A stretch of 64,000 nucleotides of DNA from Phialophora verrucosa (lineage: Eukaryota; Ascomycota; Eurotiomycetes; Chaetothyriales; Herpotrichiellaceae), in contig MSED01000015.1 of the NCBI GenBank assembly GCA_002099365.1, positions 682,001 through 746,000 on the forward strand, in the 5' to 3' direction. How positions within the stretch are numbered: the stretch's first letter is position 1; every line of letters begins with the position of its first letter. Of this stretch, positions 32,325 through 44,210 are shown one piece after another. The translations under genes were made by a program, and so were the position numbers. The notes below the pieces were generated by a model. That model searched no databases. It was not told the DNA's origin and saw only the letters and a program-made list of their open reading frames with translations.

Positions 32325-35300
32325 ATGTCTGGCTCTGTTCGCAAGCGTGGCGCTGGCCGTGCGACCGGAGGTCAGCAGCCAGCGGAAACCGCTTCTCGTC
32401 GCGGAGATCGACAGCAAGGCGGTGCTTTCGACGGCCCTGCTTCTCGAGGCAGTGCATCGCAGTCCGGTCCTGGCACTGCCGGTCGTGGCGCTGGTTCGAC
32501 TGCTCCCTCGGCAGCGTCTGGTGCTGGTAGTCCCGGTGCCCCGGCTGGAGGCTTCGAACCGCAAGCGCCAACTAGCAGTAGCCGTCGCAGCAGTCAATCT
32601 GGTGATCCGTCTCAGCTTCAAGCCGCTGCCCTTCAAGGAGATCCAGCTCGTGATCGTCCGCCACGCCTCACCGATCAGATGCGCAATGTGGATTTGCCTC
32701 CTTCATTCTACAACATCGACCAGTTGGTGAGTCATGCTCCTTCAATTTCTCAGCTGCACCACAATGCCTTGTCACCTCATCCACTGTCTGGATTCATGGT
32801 CTTGACACGTTCATCCCCTCTCGCATTCCTATGACTCTTCAGCCCACCACTTCCCGCTGCGACTTCCCATCAGTCGTCACTCCTCTTCCATTGTCCTACT
32901 TCTTCCGCATCCGCAGTGCTCTGCCATGCTTGCATGGTGAAGCTCGTTCAAATCTGTCCTTCACGTCTCCCTCCTTCAATGCAACCTTTACATCTTGTGC
33001 CCTGAACTGTCAGCCGCTTCGTCTCAGTGGCACAGTCATCCCATTCCCTCACCCCTATCTTCACCAAGGCACAATGGCTCCCCCTGGTCGATCCCCGACT
33101 TACTTATACCCCCAACTCCTCTCTGCTTTGTGGCTTTGTTCGCACAGATCTACGACAAAGCTTTCCAGCACAAGAACAATTGGCCAAGATGTCGCATCCA
33201 TCCTCTGGCGGTGGTTCTCCGTCCAGCCCCATCACTCGATCCCCTCCTGGTTCTCGTCCAATCTCTGCCACATATTCCCCAGCTCAAACACGCTCAGCAA
33301 ACCCGTCTCCTGGAGCAAATGCTGTTCCTACCTACATTCCTTATATCCGCAATATCCGTGGCCCAGGCACTGACGATACTGAACAGTATACTTTGCCAAC
33401 CCAGTTCACCAAGCGCCCCGGCTTCAACACAACTGGTCAAGCAGTTTTGATGAACGTCAATGCATTCCAAGTCACCCGTTATCCCACACTCAAGATCTAC
33501 CAATACGATGTGGTGATTGGTACCGGCGCCGAGAAGCGAGTTGTCAACCGTAAGGTCTGGGACTCCAAGGCCCGCAAGGAGAAGACCGGCCCTCAGATGA
33601 TCTGGGATGGCAATCGTCTCGCTTGGTCGCTCAAAGACCACGGTGAAATTCGCGCTATCGTCGACCTTGACGCCGAAGAAGGCCGCGCCTCTCGAGATGG
33701 TCGCAACTCTTTCCGTCTACACATCAAGAAGACACGCGAAATCAGTCCGAATATCATTCAGAGCTTCCTAGAGCGAAAGGTCCAGATGTCCTCGACCGTT
33801 GCCGAGGCGATTATCTTCATGGACCACCTACTCCGCGAAGGCCCATCCCAGAATCCACAGTTCATTCCCATCAAACGTTCTCTTTTCAAGAGACAAGGTC
33901 AGCGAAAGGATCTCGGAGGCGGTATCGAGGCTTGTCGCGGTATCTATCAATCAATGCGCCTTGCTGAAGGTCAGAAGCTCATCATCAACCTTGACATCGC
34001 GAATACTTGTTTCTGGCGTCCAACTTCCCTGACATCCGCCATGGTCACAAAGTGGCGAGAATTCACCGACGTCAACTCGATCGCAGCCCAGATGCGCCCT
34101 ACGCAGACCAATGGTGCCCGTGAGCCTAACGCCTTACACAAGGCTGTCCAGCGTGCCTTTAAAGGTGTTGAGGTCAAGGCTGTGTACAAAGGCAATCCGT
34201 TACCCAACAAAGAGTGGAAGATTGTCCGATTCTCTGTCAACAACGCCAATCAGGAGATGCTTGATTGGAAGGATCCGAACACCAAGCAGCCTACCGGCGA
34301 GAGAATCTCTGTTGCTCAATACTTCCGACGCAAATATAACCTCACCCTGCAATATCCCAACCTTCCGCTGGTAGAAATGACCAAGAAGAACGTTCTCTAC
34401 CCGATGGAATTCCTGCAAATCATCGAAGGCCAACGCTATGCTTCGAAGCTGGACGAATTTCAGACCAGCAACATGATCAAGTTTGCTGTCTCTCGCCCTC
34501 GCACTCGACTCGAGGCCATCAATGAAGGAAAGGGTTGGTTGAACTGGGAGGGCGACAACTATCTGAAAGGATACGGTCTTCGCATCAACAATCAGCAGAT
34601 CCGCACGCAGGCTCGAGTGCTACCAGCTCCGGGTATCAAGTTCGGCCAGAACCGTGTTGAGCAACCTGGGACCCGTGGTCGCTGGGATCTCAAGGGAAAG
34701 CGTTTCCTCACCGGCAATCCTCAGGAGCTTGTGTCTTGGGGCATTGGGGTCTTCCCCGGCAAACGCCGCGTCGAGAAGGCCCAGATCGACCAGTTCGCCC
34801 TCGACTTCGCCCGAGCCTACCGCGGCCACGGTGGGCAAGTTGCCAATGCGCCCCCGCACACCATGATGCTTCCCAGTGACACTGGCGCTGCAGTGGCAGA
34901 CTTGCACCAGCAGACCGGTAACAAATTCAAGCGTCGACCTCAGCTTCTCGTCTTCCTGGTTCAGGATAAGAACTCCTTCAATTACCTCCGCATCAAGAAG
35001 TCTTGTGATTGTCGATTTGGTGTGGTGTCTCAAGTCATGCAGATCGAGCAAGTACAGAAAGGCAATCCGCAGTACTACTCAAATGTGCTGATGAAGGTCA
35101 ACGCAAAGTTGGGTGGTACCACAAGTCAAGTTGTACCTCACCCCACGAGTGGCTTCAAGGCATTCTCCGCCCCAACGATGATCATCGGCGCCGACGTCTC
35201 TCATGCTTCTCCCGGCAGTCAACAAGCGTCTATGGCTGCCATTACCGTCTCCTTCGATCGCTTTGCCGGCCGCTACGCTGCTGCTTGCCAAACCAACGGT

Positions 35301-36008
35301 TACCGCGTCGAGATGATCTCTGAGGCGAACTGGATCAACATGCTCAAGCCTCTTGTTCGCCAGTGGTTGACGAGTGTTGGTGGCGGCCGTCCGCCTCAGC
35401 ACATCTACTACATACGAGATGGCGTTTCCGAAGGTCAGTTCGAGCATGTCATCCGACAGGAAGTCCCGCACATCAAGGCAGTCCTCAAAGAGGTTGCAGA
35501 GGATTTCAACGGCAAGATTACTGTTATCATCGCGTCCAAGCGCCACCATGTTCGGGCTTTCCCTGAAAAAGCTGGCGCCGACAACAATGGCAATCCATTA
35601 CCCGGTACGCTGATCGAGAGAGATGTTACCACACCTAATGAGTTTGATTTCTATCTCTACTCTCACATCGCGTTGCAAGGTACATCTCGGCCGGTGCACT
35701 ACTCTGTCCTCTACGATGAGTTGAATCATAAGCCAGAGCAGCTTCAGAACATGATCTACGAACATTGCTACCAATACATGCGCTCAACGACCTCTGTGTC
35801 CTTGCATCCTGCAGTGTACTACGCCCATCTGGCCTCCAATCGTGCAAAGGCTCATGAAGACCTACCTGCATCGGCTGGGCCTCAAGGTGGCGCTGGTTTC
35901 AAGCAGCAAGCCCCCAGCAGAAGCTCTGAACCGTCTGAATCAGAGGTCAAGCCATTGATGCCTCTGTTCAACATCAACGGCATTGTCTTCGCCATGTGGT
36001 ACATCTAA
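32325..36008 (+). CDS. Argonaute (QDE-2/AGO type), RNA silencing
   Basis: Small-RNA-guided silencing effector. My best model joins 32325-32726 to 33189-36008, giving 1073 aa. Exon 1 has a Gly/Arg/Ser-rich head (MSGSVRKRGAGRATGGQQPA) leading to DPARDRPPRLTDQMRNVDLP. The body has the N domain (FTKRPGFNTTGQAVLMNVNAF), L1, PAZ (ISVAQYFRRKYNLTLQYPNL, YPMEFLQIIEGQRY), MID (RPQLLVFLVQDKNSFNYLRI) and PIWI. PIWI shows GADVSHASPG, RVEMISEANW, YYIRDGVSEGQF and VYYAHLASNRAKAH, so a D-E-D-H slicer set appears intact, and the protein ends FAMWYI. The first junction is uncertain: the 462-nt intron is far longer than its neighbours', and a better acceptor at 33147 has the wrong phase. Confidence 0.9.
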
Positions 36009-36254
36009 GCAGTCACGGCAACATCGACACGGTCTTCTGTACCCTCACTGATGTACCCATCAGTACACGACCAGCAGGCGACTTGTTCAGATACACAACA
36101 GCACTGACTCCAGACCGACTCTGACTGCGACTGCGCCGACCCTCAACGGCTGGCAAAGCACAGTCTACGATGGAACACGAGCTTCGGAGCTTTTCAAAGC
36201 AGTTGAAGTCTCTGCTTCGGAAACAAAAGACGAAGCCCTATTAAACGGGCCAAC

Positions 36255-36327
36255 ATCTCCTTGATTTTTTCAGTATGGTTTCTTTTCCTTAGAAAAACTG
36301 AAGGGAAAATCAGAATGGCCAGGAGAT
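36255..36327 (+). repeat. Imperfect 73-nt stem-loop 3' of Argonaute
   Basis: About 24 bp form in four blocks: ATCTCCT/AGGAGAT, TGATTTT/AAAATCA, TTCAGT/ACTGAA and TTTC/GAAA, with bulges of 8, 3 and 4-5 nt and a 9-nt loop. It begins about 250 nt after the Argonaute stop, probably in its 3' untranslated region. Confidence 0.6.
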
Positions 36328-37033
36328 CTCAGTTCAGTTCAGCTCATTTTCATTTTTGATTCAACGACAGTCCACACGGGCACTTCTCATCCATGCCTCT
36401 TCATCGAGGGTGCGCTTGAGTCGGCCTTTGACTGCCGCCATCCTGCAGCCATGAGCCTATCTCTACGGCTAGCAGATGGTAACTCTCCTTTTAGCTGAGC
36501 CAGCAACATTGAATGACATGCATTCCAACAAGCTTTTTCCAGTAGACTCCCTCTTGCTAATACTGTTTACACCTGTTTGTGCTTCTCCACCATCATACTA
36601 TAGAATGCCTCTACGTTTTCCGTGTGTGTGCGACTTGAGTCTCGCAATCATTTTGAGATTCTCCAAAAATGACACTTTGACGAAATCTCCTGCAGGATTG
36701 AGACACTTATTGCAGAGCCAAACTCGAGAGCGCACGAACACGCGAAGCGCCGAAATAGCAAACCCAGAGCAGTCCACGACCGGGGGCAGGACTCATGGTG
36801 GAGCTCCGTCGCACATAAAACCTGGACGGCGCGGTACGTATAGATCTGTCTATCTATGTACATGTGTACATGTATGTTCTCCGTGCTCGATGGTATCTTC
36901 GCGAACTCCACCCCCCTCGCCGCATTCCCAAAGCTTACTATATGACTCGTCACCTCGTCCGATAGATTTACTGCGTATCTATGTCCAGTCTGCAGTCCAC
37001 AGCCTGCGCGGACAATCAGATGGGAAACTCCAT

Positions 37034-37068
37034 GGATGGAAGATGGAAGATGGAAGATGGATGAATGC

Positions 37069-37100
<32 letters not shown>
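37034..37100. repeat. Compound microsatellite (GGAAGAT)n and (ACAG)8
   Basis: About three to four GGAAGAT-type heptamers are followed by eight uninterrupted ACAG units (37069-37100). Confidence 0.9.
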
Positions 37101-37101
<1 letters not shown>

Positions 37102-37595
37102 TTGGCAGCGAAGATGAGGGGAGAAGAAGATCTGATCGAGAGCAGCACCTCAGATGTGATGACATCTAGAGTACAAGAGCAGGGGCCGGTTGGGGGAGAG
37201 AAGAAGGTCAAGTTTTCTGCGGATTCGCAGATCCACAAATCCAGACCAGACACCTGGCTTGGGCTTGAGCTCAAGCAATAACGAAACACGTCCTTCTTAC
37301 ACACATGCGCCTCCGGGACGCGAAAGCAGACGGATCCTGATTCTGATGGTATAGCATTATCCACGCAAACGGATTAAAGATAAGCCACGGCGTCGCCGCA
37401 TCTAATCAATCCCCATTTCCATTACGGCACTGGACGAACATTGTCCTCAGCCCTGCCTCTCCCGCAACAGCGGGTTTCGACGTCAAGGTTTCTCTAGCCA
37501 TCCTCCCAAGAGACGCAGAAGAACCAGCACCGATTTCCTGCAACGCATCCTCGGGGTCACTGACTCGTGATTAGAAAGCCCCGGTGCATTCCTTC

Positions 37596-38231
37596 CTAGA
37601 GGAATCCAAGGGGTACTGCGAGTGCTATTGCCAAAGACAAGAGGGCCACAGTGTGGCCGTAGAGTCTCCGACCGCGAGAGGCGTTAGAACCAGCAACGCT
37701 GCCGCCTAGAACAACGAGTCGAGCCAGTGGGAAGAAATAACAAGCGAACTGGACAAGGAACCAGAAAGTGGCCTCGACCGTGCCCATGACTTCGCGGCGC
37801 CGTACCAAGATACATATTCGCACCACGCATGCGACCGAGGCGAGAACGAGCAAAAGCCAATCCAAAGATATGAACAAGGCTCGCCAGCGCTTCCTTGCAG
37901 GGACCTCTTTTTGTTGCTTTACGCTCTCTTCTGTGCGGTGTCCGCGAGCTGAGAGATCGCGCATCTCGACGTGGGGAATCCCGATCGCACCGTCAACTTG
38001 CGATTCGTGTGCTGGTGGAAATGGCCTGGCCTATCCAAACAGTTAATGGAATCCAAACAGATGGAAACCTTTGCCTCGTACCAAACTGTACTCTGGGAGC
38101 GGGCGCATCAGTTCTTCCGTTCCGAGCTCTAGATCGACAACAGAGTTGTAATGCGGAACACTGTCTGAGTGGGAGGTCTTGTCGTCACTGCCTCCGAAGA
38201 TGGACGATTGGATTCTCGAGTGGGCCGCCAT
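37596..38231 (-). CDS. Small fungal membrane protein with three predicted helices, function unknown
   Basis: Two exons, 38231-38082 and 38030-37596, with a 51-nt intron (GTACGA...TTAAC...GATAG), give 194 aa. The ATG at 38231 has a good context (CCTAAAATGGC). Residues 1-50 are polar (MAAHSRIQSSIFGGSDDKTS and on, ending RPLPEYSL). The second exon brings GIPHVEMRDLSARGHRTEES, a basic stretch (ARKRWR) and three hydrophobic segments: LFISLDWLLLVLASVACVV, FWFLVQFACYFFPLARLVV and HTVALLSLAIALAVPLGFL at the extreme C-terminus. I do not recognise the family. It is tandem with the next membrane-protein gene on the same strand but about 550 nt away, so not obviously co-regulated. Confidence 0.6.
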
Positions 38232-38783
38232 TTTAGGTGATGCTTCAATGAAGGGAGGACAATGGGCTGCAGATCGAGCGAAGATCCGCTGTGGACGAGA
38301 CTTTGCCGACCGGGTTGAAGCTGTTGATAAATTGAGGCAATGAACGACTGGGACGGGTATCGATGCAGTACAATGAGATGCTGATCCAGACAGATTGACG
38401 ACGGCGGAGCAGGATGAAATAGATCGGGGTCCATCCTCGACGGTCACAAGGCAGCCAGCAAGTCTGCTCCTTCCAAGCTGGACATACACCCATGGCCGCG
38501 AAGGCAACTGCTGTCACCGACCAAGCCGACAGAGAAGGAGTATCCATCGTGGCCGCAGGAACCCAACCACTCAAAGGCATTGCAAGATGCAAAATCCAAA
38601 CCAGCCAACAGTGCAGAAGCGAGACGCAATCCAGAATCACCATAGCGCCTAGCTAAAACAATAGGCCACCTATTTTTTTTGATACAACGAGCACTCTAAT
38701 GGTACAAGACGTCAGATCGTAACTTCGTGAGCACATAAAGACTGCTGGAAGGGCTTGTCGACGCACACAAAGCCCCAGCTTCG
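38232..38783. other. Intergenic between two membrane-protein genes
   Basis: Several overlapping minus frames are open here (for example 38245-38643) with one hydrophobic stretch, but none joins convincingly to a neighbouring exon. Treated as the upstream region of the 194-aa gene. Confidence 0.4.
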
Positions 38784-40287
38784 TCAGCGGTTATGGTAGT
38801 CGATCACGCCGAGGCTCCGTCGCATATCAGCCAACCGATCCGACGCTTGTGGTTGAGGAGGAGGCCGAGAGGCGTCGTTTCGCCCGTCCCTCTCGGGATC
38901 TTGGATTCTGACTTTCTTTCGACCTCCAGAGGCAAAGGCAAAGTCCTTCAGACCCGGCAATTTGGAGATCTTCTTGCCCGCTTTCCCGATCGATTCCTTC
39001 TCATTCGTTTGCGAATCGGTCACCGAATCCTGCCTCGGACGGCCCATGGGGCTATGGTCTGCACTATTGTCCAGATTCTGCATCGTCTGAAATCGAAGGG
39101 GATTGGTGTTGAGCGCGTCAGTGAACTCCATGTGATTGTCGTCGCCGTCCTTGGGGTCATGGAGGTCGTCGACCAGAGCGAAGCTTTGCCTCCTCAATTC
39201 TTCCTTTCTCATACGCTTCACGTTGAGGCGTTTGAGTTCGGTCTTGAAATCGTCGAGCATGATTGTATCCGTGAGGCATTTGAAGACGAGACTGATTTTC
39301 CACCACGGATTGATGCTAAGCTCCGGTTAGTCATGGCCCGGGTTGGCTGCAAGAGCATAGAACGCGACGTACCCATCGGTGCTGCCGGTGAAGTTGTGGA
39401 TACTGGCCGCAATGTCGACGGCCGTGAAGATCAAGGCCAAACAAATGGCGATCAACAGGATGGCAAAGCGGGGTGAGCGTTTGATCAACTCGAAGACCCC
39501 GGTGCCGTAGACGGAATTGATCACATGGAATAGCGTCAGACATGTGAAGACCCACCACGGATCTCTCATCAGCGGCTCATACGGGCGGACGCTGACATAG
39601 TAGTCGTTGATGTTGTTGAAGAATCGGTAGTTGTTGGCTATCTGCCAGCAGATGAACGGCACCGTCAGAGCCAACGTCCCCAAGTAGATCCTGCGCACCC
39701 ATTTGCCCGTCTCAGGCTTGAACATGCTTCTCGAGTCCATGAAGAAGGGCTTGATCTTCATCCAGGCCACGATGTTGTGGATGATCCACGAGAGATACAA
39801 GAACATGGCCGTCGACGACAAATACCAGCCGTAGCCCTTGAAGCCGAAGAAGCAGAACGTCCCTAGCCAGCCGTCAGCATATCACACACCACTTGTGCCG
39901 TGTACAATGTCTCGGGAGAGGGGGGTGGACTGCTGGTCCACGCTCGGCAACTCTTACCATGTGACAATGCTGCAAGTTGCTGAAGGATTGGGATGTGTCA
40001 GCCTCACATATGTCTTTGTCCTTGTTCTCGGACCAGCGCCTGCACATGCAGGCATGGCATTCTTCCCGCCGGGCCCGGGTTCTCAAACTTACCTCGACCA
40101 GAATCAACTTGTGTAAAAGAACGCCCCTCCTCATGTTCGCAATGGTGATGCAAGCCATGATGACCAGCGCGCCGACCATAAACCCCTCGGACCAGCCCTC
40201 CAGGATGAAATCCTCGTCAGAAGCAAACGTGCGCCAGTTGCCATCCTCGGTGTCGTTGCGCCGCTGCAGGTCGAATCTGGGAGCCAT
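38784..40287 (-). CDS. Fungal seven-helix-like integral membrane protein with disordered cytoplasmic tail
   Basis: Four exons, 40287-40093, 39979-39958 (22 nt), 39862-39373 and 39315-38784, sum to 412 aa; introns are 113, 95 and 57 nt. The micro-exon encodes QLAALSHG across the junctions and restores the family line LILVE-QLAALSHGTFCFFG. Hydrophobic segments include FMVGALVIMACITIANM, YLSSTAMFLYLSWIIHNIVA, IYLGTLALTVPFICWQIAN, WWVFTCLTLFHVINSVYG and AILLIAICLALIFTAVDIAA. GINPWWKISLVFKCLTDTIM then leads to DDFKTELKRL. The last 140 residues are charged and disordered. It matches a widespread Pezizomycotina family of uncharacterised multi-helix membrane proteins with N-terminal NxTxDGNWRTF and internal RPYEPLxRDPWW motifs. 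Function unknown; receptor-like topology is only a resemblance. Confidence 0.85.
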
Positions 40288-42489
40288 AGCGATACTCTGC
40301 TACATGCACAATCCCGTCATCTCGTCGAAGCGACGAACGGGAGCTCCAAGCGCGACAGGAGGACTCGTCGCAGAAGGGAGTTCGAGTTGGAGTTCGGGCC
40401 GCGAGGCCTCGAGGTGGCGGTGAGTGCCTGTTCTAGAGAGGGAGACGGAGTAGTGGGTGTCTTGTCCCACGTCGTTTTCCGACTTTTGTTGCTCGACAAT
40501 CTGGTCGACCACCGGTCTCGTGGCACCTGAACCTCGAATGCGGCCGATTTCTTCGATCAATTTGCGGAGTGAGGCTGTGGCGCAACGGCGGGCGCTCTGA
40601 TGGGAACCCGCGGAGGCGCAGAGTCTCAAGCCGGCGAAGGAGCTCAAACGCTTCGGAAGAGATTGGTTACAGCGGGGCGAAGGACGACAGCATAGGGCAT
40701 GCGAAGAGGAAGCAGAGAGAATGACAACGGCGACGACGGCGACGAGAGCTCTGTGGAAGTGCGCCTCACGTCTCGGGAATTACACAACGAATCGTTGAAA
40801 ACAACCCCCAAGTCAGCCGGCGCTCAAGAACTTGTCGCTAGCGGACGCCCGTAGAGGAACTTTAGTTATCCTTTAACCATTTAGAGCCGAATGTGTGAAC
40901 ATACGGTAAGATCGCCAGCAGCAACCCCGTAAATGCGGCAGGGCGTCAAGCGTGCAGGCGAATGGTGGAGAGTCGGCCGTCGAGTCGTCGTCCTCGGCCG
41001 TCACGAAAACCGGGGTATGAGTAGACCATCACCATCTGACGGGCGTTCAGCCGGGCGGGACGTCGCCAGTGAGTTTACAGTACTCGTACGAGTAACTGGG
41101 AAGCACAAATCATGACGGGGCTGATCATACAGTGGAGAAGCCGGCATCGTCATCACCGTTAACTTTAGGTGCTGGCCTTGCTGTTTACCGAAGTTAGCTC
41201 GTGCAAAGCCCCCCGGGATTGAATCCTTGCCTCGGTCGTGTGTTGGTGCCGCCATGTTGGTACCCCTATGCAGCCTATGCAGTCTACGAGTAAGTATGCC
41301 AGCCCATGCCTCAAGTGTTTGGCACGCCCACGCTCACGTCACGTCGGCTGTACAGAGTGATTACGTGCACAATCAGATGGAAAAGAAAGGTCGAAAGTAC
41401 CATGTAAGTCAGTTTCAGTGAGGCTGCACGAGAACAGAAGCAAGAGAACATCCTCGTGCTCGTGCCCGTGCTCGTAGAAGCCCGGACGATTCCTTCCAGA
41501 ACCAGGGGTGCCACGAGACAATCGAAGATGGGGACTACATATCTTACCACCCACCTTACATTCGGAGGGTGTTGGAAATTCAACAATTGGTTGAGCCTTG
41601 AGCTCGTCGAGCATTCAGCCTCGGCGAGGCAGACTCGGAGATTGAGAGTCCCCACACGAGAATCGAGAATAGAGACCGCGTGGGCGTTCCTGTGCATTAT
41701 GTACTCGTAACTGACTGTATCATCTGTGGCCCCGCTTGGGATTTACGGCCTGTTCCAGTACGCGAGTAAGTCCGAGCCCGAATACGTACATAGTACAGGT
41801 GCCCGCGTCCAGACTGTGCACCCGAGCATTAGGCGCATGTAAAGCATTGTGCGCCGTCGACTCGATTACTGGTTTGGTACGGAACGGAGCGCTCGTAGTA
41901 CTCGTACTTTCTTTCTGCTTGACCGATGGACGACCCCGAACAATGCAGCAAATACATGATTAATTACGAGTACTTCGAAACCACCACTTCAAGCTCATCA
42001 AAAGGTCCCGTCAGCCTTGCCGCCACGTCGTAAGGGACTGGGAAGTGTGCCTCGTGCTTGGACATGGGCATGTTCATTCCCTTCCCCCCTCCCTCCCTGT
42101 CTGGTCTGGTCTGGCGGGTCTTCGTTCCGTCATTCATGGCTTGCCCTGCAACATCCATAGGTGCCTGTGCATTGTTAAGCGAGTACGCCGTCCTGTTTTG
42201 ACGCCTTTGTTTCGGTGCGTCAAACAGTACAGCAGCATATTGGCACAACGTTCGCCTTTGGGTCGATGTGGTTGCTTTTTGGCTCGGTGTCGATCACGTC
42301 AAGCAAGGACAGACGGAACAGTGTGTAAAGGAGCTGCTGTGGTGAATTCTACAAATACAAATACATACAAGATGCCCAATTTCGCGTGGAGCGGCGTGGT
42401 GTCATAATATCGTGAGCCGTTACCGTGATTACTGTAGTTTCCGGCATGGGTTGACGGATGGGTGATATACATCCCATCACCGTTCAGCA
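40288..42489. other. Intergenic, rich in TACGAGTA octamers
   Basis: A 115-codon minus frame (40300-40647) ends 13 nt before the membrane-protein ATG and is more likely leader than gene. From 41,081 to 41,972 five TACGAGTA/TACTCGTA octamers occur (one as a 14-nt perfect palindrome at 41081-41094). No coding sequence recognised. Confidence 0.55.
41081..41094. repeat. Perfect 14-nt palindrome TACTCGTACGAGTA
   Basis: Self-complementary over its full length. It is the fullest form of an octamer scattered through non-coding DNA between 41 and 55 kb, and could be a dimeric protein-binding site or a relic of a small repeat. Confidence 0.8.
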
Positions 42490-44210
42490 TCACTTTTCGA
42501 ACAGCGCCACCTTGGCTCCTGTGCCGCTGGCAAGCGTGATGGTCATCCATTCGCGCCATTCCTCGTTGTCGCGACTCTCGATTCTGGGGAACGTCTGGAT
42601 CAGTCTGATGGTCGCATATGATGCTTCCATCAGCGCATATTGCTGGCCCACGCAGATACGAGGCCCTCCGTTGAAAGGCAGGTATTCCCACCCGGGCCGC
42701 AAGTTCTCCCATCTCTCTGGCTTGAATTCCAACGCATCTGGTCCGTAGAAGTCCTCGCGGCGGTGCACTGGGTCGTTGTTAGCGTGGTGCTGCTGAAGGT
42801 GACACGGGAAAACGAAAACCACGGGACTTACTCGACCACGGTGAGTACGCCACCACCTCTCCCTTTCTCACCAGAGCAGGCGCTTTGCCATCCACTCCGC
42901 CGCCCAGGGGTAAGATCGTGTCGCACATGGCCTCACGACTGTTGGCCGGCACGACGGGCATCAGCCGGAGTGATTCGTTGAGCGTCCACTTCAGGTACTT
43001 CATCTCTTTGATCGTCGTGTAATCGGGCTTCTCGCCGCCCAGTTCATCGACCTCGGCCTTCAACTTGGCCCACACGTCCGGACGCTTGGACAAGACGTGC
43101 CATGTGTTGGACAGCAATCCAGCCGTGGTGTCGCGGCCCGCGAGGAGGATGTTGAGCAATTCCGAGCGCAGAGCATAGGGGTCGCGTGTTTGGCCGAGCA
43201 AGGCGTGCAGGAAGACATAGCGGCCGCTTGGATTCTGCTTGCCGGTCCTCAGATCGTCCATCGCCTCCTGGATGATCTCGTCCGCGAACTTGTGCATAAT
43301 CTTAACGCTCTTCCGCCACTTCGAGTCGGGAATGAACTTGGCGAGACCGCCGGAGCGGAAGTTGTTCGCACAAGCTGTAGAATGCATCCGTCAGCCAATG
43401 AAGCGAATACTACGGTAGATACGCCAATGGAGGGGAAAATAACGCACCTTCAGTCACGTATACGAAGGCCTTTACGAATTCACTTGCGGACTTGGTCTCC
43501 AACCCCGGTGCAAGAGTGTTTGTCGATTTGCCGAACAGGAATTCCGTGGCGGAATCCATGGTCAAGCCGAAGAACAAATCTTGCAAATCCACGGTTGAGC
43601 CGTCGCGGGGGATCGAGTCGATCAGGTGAGACATGTGCGTTTCGAACATGTCCAGATCTGCCACCTGTTGACGGGTAAAGTTGGGTCGCACCATGGAGCG
43701 CGATCTCTCCCACGCGGCGCCGTCGTTGGCAAAGATCCCATGGCCGAAGACGGGCAGGAACACCTCCTTTCGCCTGTTGCCCAGAGAGTAGTCCTGGAAC
43801 TTGGTGGCCAGGATCGTCTTGATGTTCTCGGGTTCAATCGTAGAGATGACTGCGGCTTCAGGTCAGTGACGGTACCGCCAGACGGATCCAATGTGCTGAC
43901 CGTTGTTACTAGCCAGCCTAAGCTTGAGCGTCTTTTTGCCGTCTCCGAAGTTTCTGATCCGGGTGGCCTCGTGCATCCGCCCCTGTTTGCCAGACGCGAT
44001 CATGTCCTTGATCAGATCTATGCCGTACAACTTGCCCATGATGCCCTTGTGAGGATACCATGGGATTTCTTCACATCCATTGTCTTTGATCATTTGGCGC
44101 CTCCGAGCACCAGTGGTCATTTCATAGTAGATCCGCTGGATGGCGAAGATAGCAACAATGGCGATCAAGATGACCGGGATGGGCACATGAGGAATTGACA
44201 TGGCTGCCAT
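42490..44210 (-). CDS. Cytochrome P450, CYP52-type alkane/fatty-acid hydroxylase clan
   Basis: Heme monooxygenase anchored to the ER. Exons 44210-43910, 43849-43448, 43374-42832 and 42767-42490 give 507 aa; introns are 60, 73 and 64 nt. The N-terminal anchor is VPIPVILIAIVAIFAIQRIY. IKTILATKFQDYSLGNRR and PVFGHGIFANDGAAWERSRS are CYP52-like. The I-helix is LLAGRDTTAG, the ExxR motif sits in NESLRLMP, MHRREDFYGPDALEFKPERW precedes the heme loop, and the Cys-ligand motif is FNGGPRICVGQQYALMEA. All catalytic motifs are intact. The last intron places ATG|CAC-like codons so the peptide reads YSPWSMHRRED, matching the family. Family members often omega-hydroxylate n-alkanes or fatty acids, but the substrate here is inferred only. 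No secondary-metabolite genes flank it. Confidence 0.92.

Larger units (their letters stand above)
36009..37595. other. Convergent intergenic region with microsatellites
   Basis: Contains the stem-loop at 36255-36327 and two simple repeats at 37034-37100. Longer frames across 36476-37364 are shadows through repeats, without domains. Confidence 0.55.

Noticed and set aside
37036..37281. Plus frame through the ACAG microsatellite
   Set aside because: Its protein is mostly the translated repeat (TDRQTDRQ), with no independent support.
40300..40647. 115-codon minus frame just upstream of the integral membrane protein
   Set aside because: Ends 13 nt before the well-supported ATG and shows no recognised sequence; more likely transcribed leader.
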